Shown piece after piece: positions 28,000-37,839 of a stretch of DNA of 64,000 bases. The notes under the pieces are model-generated. The model was not told the origin of the DNA. It saw only the letters and a list, made by a program, of their open reading frames with translations, and searched no databases. A program made the translations under genes and the position numbers. Every line of letters starts with the position of its first letter. Position 1 is the first letter of the stretch. Origin of the DNA: Pseudoalteromonas arctica (lineage in GTDB: Bacteria > Pseudomonadota > Gammaproteobacteria > Enterobacterales > Alteromonadaceae); NCBI RefSeq assembly GCF_012927645.1, contig NZ_JABBMT010000014.1, positions 33,392 through 97,391 on the forward strand, in the 5' to 3' direction.

Positions 28000-28029
28000 A
28001 AGTCTTCACCTAAATTTAGGTGAAGACTT
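28000..28029 (+). terminator. Perfect palindrome between rpsB and tsf, probable attenuator
   Basis: Arms AAGTCTTCACCTAAA and TTTAGGTGAAGACTT are complementary over 15 bp with no unpaired loop in the DNA. The following bases (GCTATTCTTG) are not a good U-tract, so it is probably a partial terminator or processing signal that sets the S2 to EF-Ts ratio. Confidence 0.6.
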
Positions 28030-28091
28030 GCTATTCTTGTAGAGCGGGTAACCCGCTTATCTAACCTGAATTCAGATTTGAGGATTTACTA

Positions 28092-28943
28092 ATGGCTGTA
28101 ACTACTGCCCTAGTTAAAGAATTACGCGAGCGTACCGGCGCTGGCATGATGGATTGTAAAAAAGCGTTAACTGAAACAGATGGTGACATCGAGTTAGCGA
28201 TTGAAAATATGCGTAAAAGTGGCGCTGCAAAAGCGGCTAAAAAAGCAGGTAACATTGCTGCTGAAGGTACTATCATCATCAAGCAAAACGCAGGTGTTGC
28301 AGTACTAGTTGAAGTTAACTGTCAAACAGACTTTGTAGCAAAAGACGTAAGTTTCTTAGCATTTGCTAACAAAGTTGCTGATGCTGCTATTGCAGAAACA
28401 ATTTCTATCGAAGACTTACAAGCTAAGTTCGAAGAAGATCGTGTTGAACTCGTTACTAAAATTGGCGAAAACATCAACGTACGTCGTTTACAGTACATTG
28501 CTGGTGAGCAACTAGTTGAGTACCGTCACGGTGAGCGTATTGGTGTTGTTGTTGCGGGTGTTGCTGATGAAGAAACACTGAAGCACATCGCAATGCACGT
28601 TGCAGCTTCAAACCCTGAGTACCTAACACCTGAAGATGTACCTGCTGATGTTGTTGAAAAAGAAAAGCAAGTACAAATCGAAATCGCGATGAATGAAGGC
28701 AAGCCTGCTGAAATCGCTGAGAAGATGGTTGTTGGTCGCATGAAAAAATTCACTGGTGAGGTTTCTCTTACTGGTCAAGCTTTCATCATGGAACCTAAAA
28801 AATCTGTTGGCGAAATTCTTAAAGAGAAAAACGCAACAGTTACTGGCTTCGTACGTGTAGAAGTTGGTGAAGGTATCGAGAAGAAAGAAGAAGATTTTGC
28901 TGCTGAAGTTGCTGCACAGATTGCTGCTGCTAAAGGTCAATAA
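28092..28943 (+). CDS. tsf: Elongation factor Ts
   Basis: 283 residues, the same as E. coli. It has an N-terminal UBA-like segment with [16 protein letters not shown] and the core motif QTDFVAKD. It is the guanine-nucleotide exchange factor for EF-Tu. It is co-transcribed with rpsB through a palindromic attenuator and ended by a strong terminator at 29023-29070. Codon bias is strong, as expected. Confidence 0.97.
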   Translation: MAVTTALVKELRERTGAGMMDCKKALTETDGDIELAIENMRKSGAAKAAKKAGNIAAEGTIIIKQNAGVAVLVEVNCQTDFVAKDVSFLAFANKVADAAIAETISIEDLQAKFEEDRVELVTKIGENINVRRLQYIAGEQLVEYRHGERIGVVVAGVADEETLKHIAMHVAASNPEYLTPEDVPADVVEKEKQVQIEIAMNEGKPAEIAEKMVVGRMKKFTGEVSLTGQAFIMEPKKSVGEILKEKNATVTGFVRVEVGEGIEKKEEDFAAEVAAQIAAAKGQ

Positions 28944-29022
28944 AATCGATTTCCTTTGACGAAAAAGTAAGTTAAGTAAATTTATCTGTTATTTGCTTTT
29001 GCGTCATCGCTGAAAATTCTTT

Positions 29023-29070
29023 AAAATAACCGCGCTCTTTATGTGAAAATCATAAGCGCGGTTATTTTTT
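29023..29070 (+). terminator. Intrinsic terminator after tsf
   Basis: Arms AAATAACCGCGCT and AGCGCGGTTATTT, about 13 bp with a GC-rich core, enclose a loop of about 20 bases and are followed by TTTTTT. It ends the rpsB-tsf unit; pyrH follows after about 30 bases and must have its own promoter or depend on read-through. Confidence 0.85.
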
Positions 29071-29101
29071 ATCCTTTTTTTATAAAGTTGGCTCAAATAC
29101 T

Positions 29102-29851
29102 ATGACAATCAATCGTAAACCTATTTTTAGACGTGTTCTTCTCAAATTAAGTGGTGAAGCCTTAATGGGAGACGAAGGCTTTGGCATCGATCCAAAAGTA
29201 CTTGATCGCATGGCGCAAGAAATTAAAGAGCTTGTAGAACTCGACGTAGAAGTGGGTTTAGTTATCGGTGGCGGTAACTTTTTACGTGGTGGCTCACTAG
29301 CTGAAGCGGGCATGAATCGCGTAGTGGGCGATCACATGGGGATGCTAGCAACAGTCATGAATGGCCTTGCAATGCGTGACGCACTTCACCGTGCATTTGT
29401 AAATTGTCGTTTAATGTCAGCTATTCCACTTAACGGTGTGTGTGATGCATATAACTGGGCTGAGGCAATTAGCTTATTAAAAACGGGCCGTGTAGTTATT
29501 TTTGCAGCTGGTACTGGTAACCCATTCTTTACAACGGATTCGGCAGCGTGTTTACGTGGTATCGAAATTGAAGCAGACACAGTGATCAAAGCAACTAAAG
29601 TTGATGGTGTGTATAGTGATGATCCGGTAAAAAATCCAGAGGCGACACTTTACCGTCACTTGAGCTACAATGAAATCATTGAAAAAGAATTAAAAGTAAT
29701 GGATCTTGCGGCATTCACTCTGGCGCGTGATCACAAAATGCCGTTGAGCGTATTTAATATGAATAAATCAGGCGCTTTAAAGCGTGTAATTATGGGCGAA
29801 GAAGAAGGCACTCTTATCTCTTCACAAGCCTCAGATGAAGTTATTAACTAG
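29102..29851 (+). CDS. pyrH: UMP kinase
   Basis: 249 residues of the amino-acid kinase fold. The motifs [15 protein letters not shown] (14-28), [10 protein letters not shown] (about 54-63) and [15 protein letters not shown] (about 139-153) define bacterial UMP kinase, a hexamer that phosphorylates UMP to UDP. frr follows after 14 bases, the usual order. Confidence 0.96.
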   Translation: MTINRKPIFRRVLLKLSGEALMGDEGFGIDPKVLDRMAQEIKELVELDVEVGLVIGGGNFLRGGSLAEAGMNRVVGDHMGMLATVMNGLAMRDALHRAFVNCRLMSAIPLNGVCDAYNWAEAISLLKTGRVVIFAAGTGNPFFTTDSAACLRGIEIEADTVIKATKVDGVYSDDPVKNPEATLYRHLSYNEIIEKELKVMDLAAFTLARDHKMPLSVFNMNKSGALKRVIMGEEEGTLISSQASDEVIN

Positions 29852-29865
29852 ATTAGGATTGAACC

Positions 29866-30423
29866 GTGATAAACGATATTCAAAAAGATGCTGCAGAACG
29901 TATGCAGAAAAGTGTAACGGCACTTAGCAGTCAACTATCTAAAATCCGTACTGGCCGTGCTCATCCGGCAATATTAGATGGCATTATGGTGCCATACTAC
30001 GGTGCACCAACGCCATTGAACCAAGTTGCCAATGTAACGATTGAAGATTCACGTACACTCGCGTTAAGTGTATTTGATAAATCGCTTGCACAAGCGGTAG
30101 AGAAAGCAATCATGGCATCTGACTTAGGTTTAAATCCAATGTCAGCAGGTTCGGTGATCCGTGTACCACTTCCTCCACTAACAGAAGAACGTCGTAAAAA
30201 CTTAATCAAAATCGTTCGTGGTGAAGTTGAAAGCGGCCGTGTTGCAATCCGTAATATTCGTCGTGATGCAAACGGTGATGTAAAAAGCTTATTGAAAGAT
30301 AAAGAAATCTCTGAAGATGAAGCGCGTCAATCAGATGATGAAATTCAAAAGCTTACGGACAAATTCATTAAAGAGATGGACACTCAATTAGCGGCGAAAG
30401 AAGCCGAATTGATGGAAATATAA
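29866..30423 (+). CDS. frr: Ribosome recycling factor
   Basis: 185 residues, the same as E. coli. The family segment [15 protein letters not shown] (26-40) and the second-half [13 protein letters not shown] are present. With EF-G it splits post-termination ribosomes. The start is GTG. A good intrinsic terminator follows 45 bases after the stop, so frr and uppS are at least partly separate units. Confidence 0.96.
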   Translation: MINDIQKDAAERMQKSVTALSSQLSKIRTGRAHPAILDGIMVPYYGAPTPLNQVANVTIEDSRTLALSVFDKSLAQAVEKAIMASDLGLNPMSAGSVIRVPLPPLTEERRKNLIKIVRGEVESGRVAIRNIRRDANGDVKSLLKDKEISEDEARQSDDEIQKLTDKFIKEMDTQLAAKEAELMEI

Positions 30424-30468
30424 GCAGCTAAATAACCCAGATACGGGTTAGTAAATTTATTAGTTTTG

Positions 30469-30504
30469 AAACGCCGTCTGGGGTATACTAGGCGGCGTTT
30501 TTTT
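30469..30504 (+). terminator. Intrinsic terminator between frr and uppS
   Basis: Arms AACGCCG and CGGCGTT pair and are extended by CT/AG, with a 3' run of seven T that ends immediately before an ATG (30505). It shows that the uppS coding region cannot begin at the upstream in-frame ATG of 30466, which would place the terminator inside the gene. Confidence 0.8.
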
Positions 30505-30522
30505 ATGGAATACTCGATATTT

Positions 30523-31284
30523 ATGGTTCTTAACGCTGATAAAATTTCCCAGCAATGTTTACCCAAGCATGTCGCTATAATCATGGATGGCAATGGCCGT
30601 TGGGCACAAGCCAAGAATAGGCCGCGTGTGTACGGGCATAAAAAAGGCGTGGATGCGGTTCGTCACTCTGTGCAGTTTTGTACTAAATTAGGTGTAGAGT
30701 CACTGACACTATTCGCTTTTAGTAGTGAAAACTGGCATCGCCCCGAAGATGAAGTCAGTACCTTAATGGAGCTGTTTTTGTTTGTGCTGAGTAAGGAAGT
30801 TAAAAAGCTACACAAAAATAATGTTAAGTTAACCATTATTGGTGACTTATCTCGTTTTTCAGATACCTTGCGCAGCAAGGTTGATGCAGCACATGAACTA
30901 ACTGCCAATAACACTGGCTTGCAATTGAATGTGGCAGCAAATTATGGCGGTCGATGGGATATAGCAAATGCTGCAAAGCAATTAGGTAAGCTGATTGCTG
31001 CAGGGACGTTAAACCCTGATGACATTACAGAGCAGGATTTAGCCGCCCATATGAGCATGCAAGATCAGGCCGAACCTGACTTGTTGATCCGTACTGGTGG
31101 TGATTTACGCATAAGCAACTTTTTATTGTGGCAAGCTGCTTATGCTGAACTTTATTTTACCGATACGCTTTGGCCTGACTTCAATGAAGCAGCTTTTGCT
31201 GATGCTATCGCTTGTTACGTTGCCAGAGAGCGACGGTTTGGTTGTACTGGCGAACAAATAAAACAATTACTCGCTGAAACCTAA
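30523..31284 (+). CDS. uppS: Undecaprenyl diphosphate synthase (cis-prenyltransferase)
   Basis: 253 residues from this ATG, the E. coli length. The signature [14 protein letters not shown] with the catalytic Asp lies near the N-terminus, and [16 protein letters not shown] is the C-terminal motif. It makes the C55 carrier lipid for peptidoglycan and O-antigen. An alternative ATG at 30505 directly follows the terminator T-run; neither start has a convincing Shine-Dalgarno sequence, so the start is uncertain by 18 bases. It is followed by cdsA after 17 bases. Confidence 0.93.
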   Translation: MVLNADKISQQCLPKHVAIIMDGNGRWAQAKNRPRVYGHKKGVDAVRHSVQFCTKLGVESLTLFAFSSENWHRPEDEVSTLMELFLFVLSKEVKKLHKNNVKLTIIGDLSRFSDTLRSKVDAAHELTANNTGLQLNVAANYGGRWDIANAAKQLGKLIAAGTLNPDDITEQDLAAHMSMQDQAEPDLLIRTGGDLRISNFLLWQAAYAELYFTDTLWPDFNEAAFADAIACYVARERRFGCTGEQIKQLLAET

Positions 31285-31301
31285 TTAAAAAGGGTAACAC
31301 T

Positions 31302-32168
31302 TTGCTAAAACAACGAATTTTAACCTCTTTAGTGCTAGCGCCTTTGGCACTGGTGTTGGTTTTTTATACACCTCTTACGTTATTTAGTTACATTGCTGGC
31401 GCGATTGTTTTATTAGGTGCGTGGGAATGGTCGGCATTTATGGGTTTATGCGATAAAGTTAAACGCTTTTTGTTTGTGGCGTTTATTGGTTTACTATTGG
31501 TACTGCTTAATTGGCATTGGCCAATTGATGGGTTATGGGACGATGGCCTGTTAGTGGGTGACGCAAATTATATATTCACATTATCATTTTCGTGGTGGAT
31601 TGTAGCCACCTATCTAGTGTGGCGCTATCCAGCAATGGCTAAAGCATGGAACGAAGGAGTGATTATGCGCGCTATTGCCGGTATTCTCACCTTAGTACCG
31701 CTGTGGCTTGCGCTAAATACACTGCGCAGTGCTAACTATGAGCAATCAACGCATTTTGGTTCGATGCTTATTTTAGTGATGCTGGGGATCGTATGGAGTG
31801 CTGATATTGGTGCATACTTTACGGGTAAAAACTTTGGCAAGCATAAGTTAATGCCAAAAGTGAGCCCTAATAAAACCATTGAGGGTTTAGCGGGTGGCTT
31901 AGTCGCTGCGGTGATTTTTGTTTTAGTGTTTTGTCATTTTACCAATGTTGATATGTCGGTTTGGCCAATTTACGCAATTATGACTGTATTCATCGCGTTA
32001 TTCTCAGCGATTGGCGACTTACTCGAAAGTATGTTTAAGCGTGAAGCTGGCCTTAAAGACAGCGGCTCATGTTTACCAGGTCATGGGGGCATTTTAGACC
32101 GCCTTGACAGCCTAACCGCTGCGGCTCCCATCTTTGTGTTGTGCTACGCATGGACACTTAGTTTATGA
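31302..32168 (+). CDS. cdsA: Phosphatidate cytidylyltransferase
   Basis: 288 residues with about eight membrane helices. The C-terminal family signature is SMFKREAGLKDSGSCLPGHGGILDRLDS in parts (about 244-271), with the conserved LPGHGG and Asp. It makes CDP-diacylglycerol for phospholipid synthesis at the inner membrane. The start is TTG, with AAGGG nine bases upstream. Its stop overlaps the dxr start by four bases (ATGA). Confidence 0.94.
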   Translation: MLKQRILTSLVLAPLALVLVFYTPLTLFSYIAGAIVLLGAWEWSAFMGLCDKVKRFLFVAFIGLLLVLLNWHWPIDGLWDDGLLVGDANYIFTLSFSWWIVATYLVWRYPAMAKAWNEGVIMRAIAGILTLVPLWLALNTLRSANYEQSTHFGSMLILVMLGIVWSADIGAYFTGKNFGKHKLMPKVSPNKTIEGLAGGLVAAVIFVLVFCHFTNVDMSVWPIYAIMTVFIALFSAIGDLLESMFKREAGLKDSGSCLPGHGGILDRLDSLTAAAPIFVLCYAWTLSL

Positions 32169-33370
32169 GTTGTAAGCAACAACTCGTCATTCTCGGCGCG
32201 ACAGGTTCTATTGGGTTAAGTACCCTAGATGTTGTTGCGCGTAATCAAGAACAGTTTGCTGTATTTGCACTTGCGGCAGGTAATAATAGTGAATTGATGG
32301 CGCAATTGTGTATTACTCATCAACCACGCTTTGCAGTGATGGCCGATGACAGCGCAGCAGCTAAGTTAAGCCAACACTTATCGGCTAGTGGCTGCAAAAC
32401 AGTGATCCGCAGTGGCATTGCTGCCATGAGTGAACTGGCCGCTCACCCAGACGTTGACGCTGTAATGTCGGCGATTGTTGGTGCCGCAGGGCTCATACCT
32501 ACACTCAGTGCGGTAGAAGCAGGTAAAAAAGTATTACTGGCGAATAAAGAATCTTTAGTTATGTCTGGTCAGTTGTTTATTGATAAAGTAAAGCAACATA
32601 AAGCCACTTTACTACCGATTGACAGTGAACATAATGCTATATTCCAGTGCTTGCCAAGTGCACTGCAAGGCTCTAAAACCAATGCTCAGTTACATGAGCA
32701 TGGGGTAAGCAAAATTTTACTTACCGGTTCGGGTGGGCCTTTTTTAACCTGTGATATTGCCTCTCTAAAACAGGTTACTGTGGCACAAGCCGTGGCGCAT
32801 CCGAATTGGTCGATGGGACAAAAGATATCTATTGATTCAGCCACTATGATGAATAAAGGCCTTGAGTTTATTGAGGCTAAATGGCTATTTAACTGCCAGG
32901 CAAACGATATTGAGGTAGTCATTCACCCGCAAAGTATTATTCATTCAATGGTGCAATACCAAGATGGCTCGGTGCTAGCGCAAATGGGGAATCCAGATAT
33001 GCGTACACCGATAGCTCATGCTTTGGCATACCCACAGCGTATAGATGCTGGAGTAACACCACTGGATTTTTCACAGCTTGCTGATTTTACCTTTACGAAA
33101 CCAGATTTTGCTCGCTATCCAAATTTGCAATTAGCTATTGCTGCGTGTAATGCTGGACAAGGTGCAACGACGACAGTTAATGCTGCCAATGAGATTGCTG
33201 TACAGGCATTTTTACAAGGGCAGATAGGCTTTACTGATATATACCGCATTAATGCACAAACATTAGACACAACGGTTGATGTAAACGTACATACGCTCGA
33301 TGAAATTCTTGAATGTGATCGTTTAGCTCGACTTCAAGCGACGCAACTCATTGCAAAGGTAGTACGCTAA
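32165..33370 (+). CDS. dxr: 1-deoxy-D-xylulose 5-phosphate reductoisomerase
   Basis: 401 residues. It has the NADPH-binding GATGSIGLSTLDVV (about 10-23), the loop LLANKESLVMSG, and the metal/substrate motif IDSEHNAIFQCL. It is the second enzyme of the MEP isoprenoid pathway, which supplies the UppS substrate. It overlaps cdsA by four bases and rseP starts two bases after its stop, so it sits inside one translation-coupled block. Confidence 0.96.
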   Translation: MSCKQQLVILGATGSIGLSTLDVVARNQEQFAVFALAAGNNSELMAQLCITHQPRFAVMADDSAAAKLSQHLSASGCKTVIRSGIAAMSELAAHPDVDAVMSAIVGAAGLIPTLSAVEAGKKVLLANKESLVMSGQLFIDKVKQHKATLLPIDSEHNAIFQCLPSALQGSKTNAQLHEHGVSKILLTGSGGPFLTCDIASLKQVTVAQAVAHPNWSMGQKISIDSATMMNKGLEFIEAKWLFNCQANDIEVVIHPQSIIHSMVQYQDGSVLAQMGNPDMRTPIAHALAYPQRIDAGVTPLDFSQLADFTFTKPDFARYPNLQLAIAACNAGQGATTTVNAANEIAVQAFLQGQIGFTDIYRINAQTLDTTVDVNVHTLDEILECDRLARLQATQLIAKVVR

Positions 33371-33371
33371 T

Positions 33372-34724
33372 ATGTTCGATTTTCTGTGGAATTTAGGGTC
33401 TTTTATTTTAGCGCTGGGAATTTTAGTAACAGTGCATGAGTATGGCCATTTTTGGGTTGCCCGCAAAGCGGGTGTCAAAGTGTTAAGGTTCTCTATTGGC
33501 TTTGGTAAACCGCTAATAAAATGGCATGATAAACACGACACAGAATATGTCATTGCAGCAATTCCTTTAGGCGGCTACGTAAAAATGCTTGATGAACGTG
33601 TTGATGAGGTGCCTGCTGAGCAACGTCACTTATCATTCAATGCCAAGTCAGTACAAGCGCGTATCGCTATTGTTGCGGCAGGGCCGATGGCAAATTTTAT
33701 ATTTGCCATCTTTGCTTTAGCAGCGATGTACATGGTTGGGGTGCAATCGGTGAAGCCGGTGGTAGGGTCTGTAAATGAAGGTAGCCGCGCTGAGCAAGCC
33801 GGTATTATGCCTAGTCAACAAATTGTAAAAATTGGTGATGATAATATTGCTACTTGGCAAGATGCTACGTTTGCATTAATGGCAAGTTTAGGTGATAAAA
33901 GTGTTGCAGTTACGGTGCGTGACAAGCAATTTCAAGAGCAGGTTAAAACGCTGAATATAGATGGTTGGAAGTTGGATCAGCAAGATGTGCCGCCATTAGC
34001 TTCATTGGGCATTGTACCGTTTCGTCCGCAGGCGACTTTAACCATTGCAACTATTTCGCCAAACTCCGCTGCAGCAGACGCTAATTTACAAGTTGGCGAT
34101 GAAATTACCACTGTGAATGGTGAAATAATAACCAGTTGGGCGCAGTTAGTTACTGTAATTCAGCAATCAGCTAACAAATCATTACAATTTAGTGTAAAAA
34201 GACAAGATAGCATCGAGTTGCTAAATGTTACGCCGCAAGGGCAACGTAATAGTGATGGCTTGTTACAAGGCTTTTTGGGTGTAGCACCGGTGGTGGAAAA
34301 GTGGCCAGATGGTTACATTGAAACTAGACATTATGGCCCACTCGATAGTATGGTGCTGGGCGTAACTGAAACATGGCGCTTGATCAGCCTAAGTTTTGAT
34401 ATGATTGGTAACTTAATTACTGGTCAAGTATCAGTGAAGAATTTAAGTGGTCCAGTTGGTATTGCTGTAGGGGCGGGAACTAGCGTAAGCTATGGCTTAG
34501 TAGCATTTTTAAGCTTTTTAGCATTGATAAGTGTAAACTTGGGCGTATTTAATTTATTGCCCTTACCAGTGCTTGATGGTGGGCACTTAATGTATTACAT
34601 AATTGAACTTTTTCGTAAAAAACCGGTCTCTGAAAAGACACAAGAATTAGGTTTTAAAGTGGGTGCATTGTTACTCATTTTTCTTACATGTTTCGCTTTG
34701 TTCAATGATGTATCGCGATTGTAA
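33372..34724 (+). CDS. rseP: Site-2 intramembrane zinc protease RseP
   Basis: 450 residues, the same as E. coli. The zinc site HEYGH lies at about 22-26 in the first membrane helix and the third ligand in PVLDGGHL near the C-terminus; two PDZ domains lie between (about 125-280). It cuts the anti-sigma factor RseA to release the envelope-stress sigma E. The next gene, bamA, encodes the main client of that stress response. Confidence 0.95.
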   Translation: MFDFLWNLGSFILALGILVTVHEYGHFWVARKAGVKVLRFSIGFGKPLIKWHDKHDTEYVIAAIPLGGYVKMLDERVDEVPAEQRHLSFNAKSVQARIAIVAAGPMANFIFAIFALAAMYMVGVQSVKPVVGSVNEGSRAEQAGIMPSQQIVKIGDDNIATWQDATFALMASLGDKSVAVTVRDKQFQEQVKTLNIDGWKLDQQDVPPLASLGIVPFRPQATLTIATISPNSAAADANLQVGDEITTVNGEIITSWAQLVTVIQQSANKSLQFSVKRQDSIELLNVTPQGQRNSDGLLQGFLGVAPVVEKWPDGYIETRHYGPLDSMVLGVTETWRLISLSFDMIGNLITGQVSVKNLSGPVGIAVGAGTSVSYGLVAFLSFLALISVNLGVFNLLPLPVLDGGHLMYYIIELFRKKPVSEKTQELGFKVGALLLIFLTCFALFNDVSRL

Positions 34725-34828
34725 GCAATTGCGACAGTCTCGAATTAAAACACGATTGTAAAACACCGCTAAAGTATAATTTTAAGGTGTTGAGCGGTAA
34801 TACCGTTGTAAAGGATAAAGATAATAAA

Positions 34829-37300
34829 ATGGCTATAAAAAAACATTTGGCAGTAACAAGTTTATTAGGTGCTAGCTTTGCAGCCCTAGGCCAAAACTCC
34901 TTTATTGTTGACGATTTAAAAGTTGAAGGTTTGCAGCGCGTAGCGTTGGGAGCAGCATTAACACATATTCCTATTAACGTGGGTGATAGTGTTGATGATT
35001 ATACAATTTCAAAAACGATTAAGTCTTTGTATAACTCAGGTCACTTCGACAATATCAAGGCACTACGTGATGGCAATAATGTTATTTTTAGAGTAACAGA
35101 GCGCCCAACAATTAGTGTTATTGAGTTTGAAGGTAATAAAGACATTAAAGACGAGCAACTTACTCAGTCGCTTGATCAACAAGATATTCGCCAAGGTGAA
35201 CCACTGGATAAAACTGTGGTTGATAACATCGAGAAAGGCTTAATAGAGTTTTTCCACAGTATTGGTAAATACAACGCTAAAATTGATGTCAGTATCACTA
35301 AGTTACCGCGTAACCGCGTTAAGCTAAAACTTGAGTTTAATGAAGGCGATGCCGCATCTATTCGTCAGATCAACTTAGTTGGTAACGAATTATTTAGTGA
35401 TGAAGACTTGTTAGCGCTTGCTGAGTCACAACAAGATTTACCTTGGTGGCAGTTTATGGGCAGCGATCGCTACCAGAAACAAACCATTGAAGGCGATCTT
35501 GAGAAAATTCGTAGTTATTATCTAGACCGTGGTTACTTACGTTTTAATATTGACTCAACACAAGTATCAGTGAGTCCAGAGCGTGAGTCTGTGTATGTAA
35601 CAGCTAACATCACTGAAGGCGTTAAATACAAAGTGAAAGGTTTTGACTTCATAGGTGATCTACTTGGCCGTGAAGAATTGATCAAAAGCGTTATTCCACT
35701 GCGTGCCGGTGAACTTTATAATGGCTCAGTGGTTACCTCATCTGAAGAATTTATCAAAAGTTATTTAGCACGTTTCGGTTATGCGAATGCGGAAGTTCGC
35801 ACCATTCCTGAAATTGATGACGAAACCAAAGAAGTGCAGTTAACCCTCTCAGTTACTCCTGGTCAGCGTGTTTATGTGCGTCGTATTATTGTTGGTGGTA
35901 ATCAAAATACCGCTGATGAAGTATTACGTCGTGAAATGACTCAGCTGGAAGGCGCCTGGTTATCGAATCAGAACCTTGAGCGTTCAAAACTACAAATACA
36001 ACGTCTTCCATACATGGAAAGTGTTGATTTTAATGTTGTGCCAGTACCTGGCATTGATGACCAAGTTGATGTCGATTTTACCGTTAAAGAGCAATCAGCA
36101 GGTAGCTTTAACGCAGGTCTTGCTTATGGCTCTTACTTAGGTCTGCAATTTAATATCGGTGTGACTGAATCTAACTTCTTAGGCACGGGTAACCAGATTG
36201 GCTTTAACATCAACACCTCGCGTGGTTCAGAACGTGTTACCTTATCGTATACTGATCCTTATTTCACTCCCGATGGTGTGTCGCAAGGCAGTAGTATTTT
36301 CTACAGTAATTATGATGCAAGTAAGTTTAGCCTTATTGATTACAAATCGAAAAGCTACGGGATTGGTACAAATATAGGCTTCCCGATTGATGCGGTAAAC
36401 CGTATCAACTTTGGCGTACGCTGGATCCAAGAAGAGTTATCTGAGATAGCTGAATATGAGCAAACTCGTGTTATGCGTGAGACTTTCTTAGACCCTAATA
36501 ATCCAGATGCCGGCTTCGACTTTACTAAATACGAACTCAGCGTTGGCTGGTCTCGTGTGACAGTAAACCGTGGTTTATTCCCAACCGCAGGTTCGCGTCA
36601 AACATTAAACTTAACCGGAACTACGCCAAACTCTGATTTAACTTACTTTAAGGTAAATTACGACTCGCGTTATTACTGGCCAATTACTAATAACCACCGT
36701 TGGGTATTCTCAACGCGCGCTGCATTTGGTTATGGTAACGGTTATGGCGAAAAAAATGGTTACGAACAAACACTACCATTCCAAGAGTATTTCCGTATAA
36801 CCGAGATGGAATTACGTGGTTTTGACCGTAATACTATTTTGCCGCGTGCAATATCGCGTACACCACAATTAATTCCTGGCACTTCATTGCCTGATGGCAG
36901 CCTAACAGGCAATATAGGCGGCTCGCCAGAGTTTGATGTGTTAACACCGCGAGGACGTATCGGTGGTAATGCCAAAGCGGTTGCTGGCATGGAGTTAATT
37001 GTGCCAACACCATTTTTAGATGAAGAGAATACCAGTTCTGTACGTACCAGTTTTTTTGTTGATGCTGCAAACGTATGGGATACTGAATTTAACGTTGATC
37101 GTTATAAAAATTTAGGGCCGGATGAACGCGCTAAGCTTGAGGATTATTCAGATCCGCTGCGCTTTAGGGTATCAACTGGTTTATCATTACAATGGATCTC
37201 ACCTATGGGTCCTATGTTGATTAGTTTTGCGTATCCATTGCAACAAGAAGAAGATGACGATACGAAGACCATCAGCTTTAACATTAGTAATACATTCTAA
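34829..37300 (+). CDS. bamA: Outer membrane protein assembly factor BamA
   Basis: 823 residues with a signal peptide (about 1-21, cleavage near AALGQ-N), five POTRA domains (about 23-420) and a C-terminal 16-strand barrel ending in ISNTF. The barrel contains the conserved GSRQTLNLT and ELRGFDRNT (VRGF-type) motifs. It inserts beta-barrel proteins in the outer membrane. The start is the ATG before AIKKHLAV; an in-frame earlier ATG at 34787 would hide the signal peptide. A TATAAT at 34775-34780 may be part of a local promoter. Confidence 0.96.
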   Translation: MAIKKHLAVTSLLGASFAALGQNSFIVDDLKVEGLQRVALGAALTHIPINVGDSVDDYTISKTIKSLYNSGHFDNIKALRDGNNVIFRVTERPTISVIEFEGNKDIKDEQLTQSLDQQDIRQGEPLDKTVVDNIEKGLIEFFHSIGKYNAKIDVSITKLPRNRVKLKLEFNEGDAASIRQINLVGNELFSDEDLLALAESQQDLPWWQFMGSDRYQKQTIEGDLEKIRSYYLDRGYLRFNIDSTQVSVSPERESVYVTANITEGVKYKVKGFDFIGDLLGREELIKSVIPLRAGELYNGSVVTSSEEFIKSYLARFGYANAEVRTIPEIDDETKEVQLTLSVTPGQRVYVRRIIVGGNQNTADEVLRREMTQLEGAWLSNQNLERSKLQIQRLPYMESVDFNVVPVPGIDDQVDVDFTVKEQSAGSFNAGLAYGSYLGLQFNIGVTESNFLGTGNQIGFNINTSRGSERVTLSYTDPYFTPDGVSQGSSIFYSNYDASKFSLIDYKSKSYGIGTNIGFPIDAVNRINFGVRWIQEELSEIAEYEQTRVMRETFLDPNNPDAGFDFTKYELSVGWSRVTVNRGLFPTAGSRQTLNLTGTTPNSDLTYFKVNYDSRYYWPITNNHRWVFSTRAAFGYGNGYGEKNGYEQTLPFQEYFRITEMELRGFDRNTILPRAISRTPQLIPGTSLPDGSLTGNIGGSPEFDVLTPRGRIGGNAKAVAGMELIVPTPFLDEENTSSVRTSFFVDAANVWDTEFNVDRYKNLGPDERAKLEDYSDPLRFRVSTGLSLQWISPMGPMLISFAYPLQQEEDDDTKTISFNISNTF

Positions 37301-37311
37301 AGGAGTTTTTT

Positions 37312-37830
37312 GTGAAAAAATCATTTAAATCATCGGCAATTGCCATTTTAGCAACACTTATGATGGGTACTTCTGCAAGTGCGTTTGCACATAAAGTAGG
37401 TATTGTAGATATGCAAGAAATCTACAAGCAAATTCCACAAATGGCAAAAGTTGAGCAAACTCTACAAGCCGAATTTGCTGAACGTCGTCAAGAACTTGAA
37501 AAGCTACAAGGTGATATTCGCTTTGAAGCAGAAAAATTCAAGCGTGAAGCTACGACGATGAGCCAAGCGCAAAAAGATGCGTTGCGTGAAAAGGTGGAAG
37601 GCATGCAAAAAAATCTTGCTGAAAAAGGTCGTCCTTTAGAGCAGGAAATTAAAGTTCGTCAAAATCAAGAATTAGCTAAAGTACAAAAGCTGATTATTGA
37701 TGCAATTGAATCAGTTGCTAAAGCAGGCAAATTTGATGAAGTTAAAGTAAAAGACACAACTATTTACTTTAACCCGAAAACGGTTTCTGATTTATCAGAT
37801 AAAGTGGTTGAAAAAGTAAGTAAGCAATAG
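37312..37830 (+). CDS. skp: Periplasmic chaperone Skp/OmpH
   Basis: 172 residues: signal peptide (cleavage near ASAFA-H), then VGIVDMQEIYKQIPQ and long charged helices rich in Glu/Lys that form the tentacles of the trimeric jellyfish fold. It carries unfolded outer-membrane proteins to BamA. The start is GTG with AAGGAG upstream. The position between bamA and lpxD is the standard one. Confidence 0.95.
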   Translation: MKKSFKSSAIAILATLMMGTSASAFAHKVGIVDMQEIYKQIPQMAKVEQTLQAEFAERRQELEKLQGDIRFEAEKFKREATTMSQAQKDALREKVEGMQKNLAEKGRPLEQEIKVRQNQELAKVQKLIIDAIESVAKAGKFDEVKVKDTTIYFNPKTVSDLSDKVVEKVSKQ

Positions 37831-37839
37831 ACTTGATAT

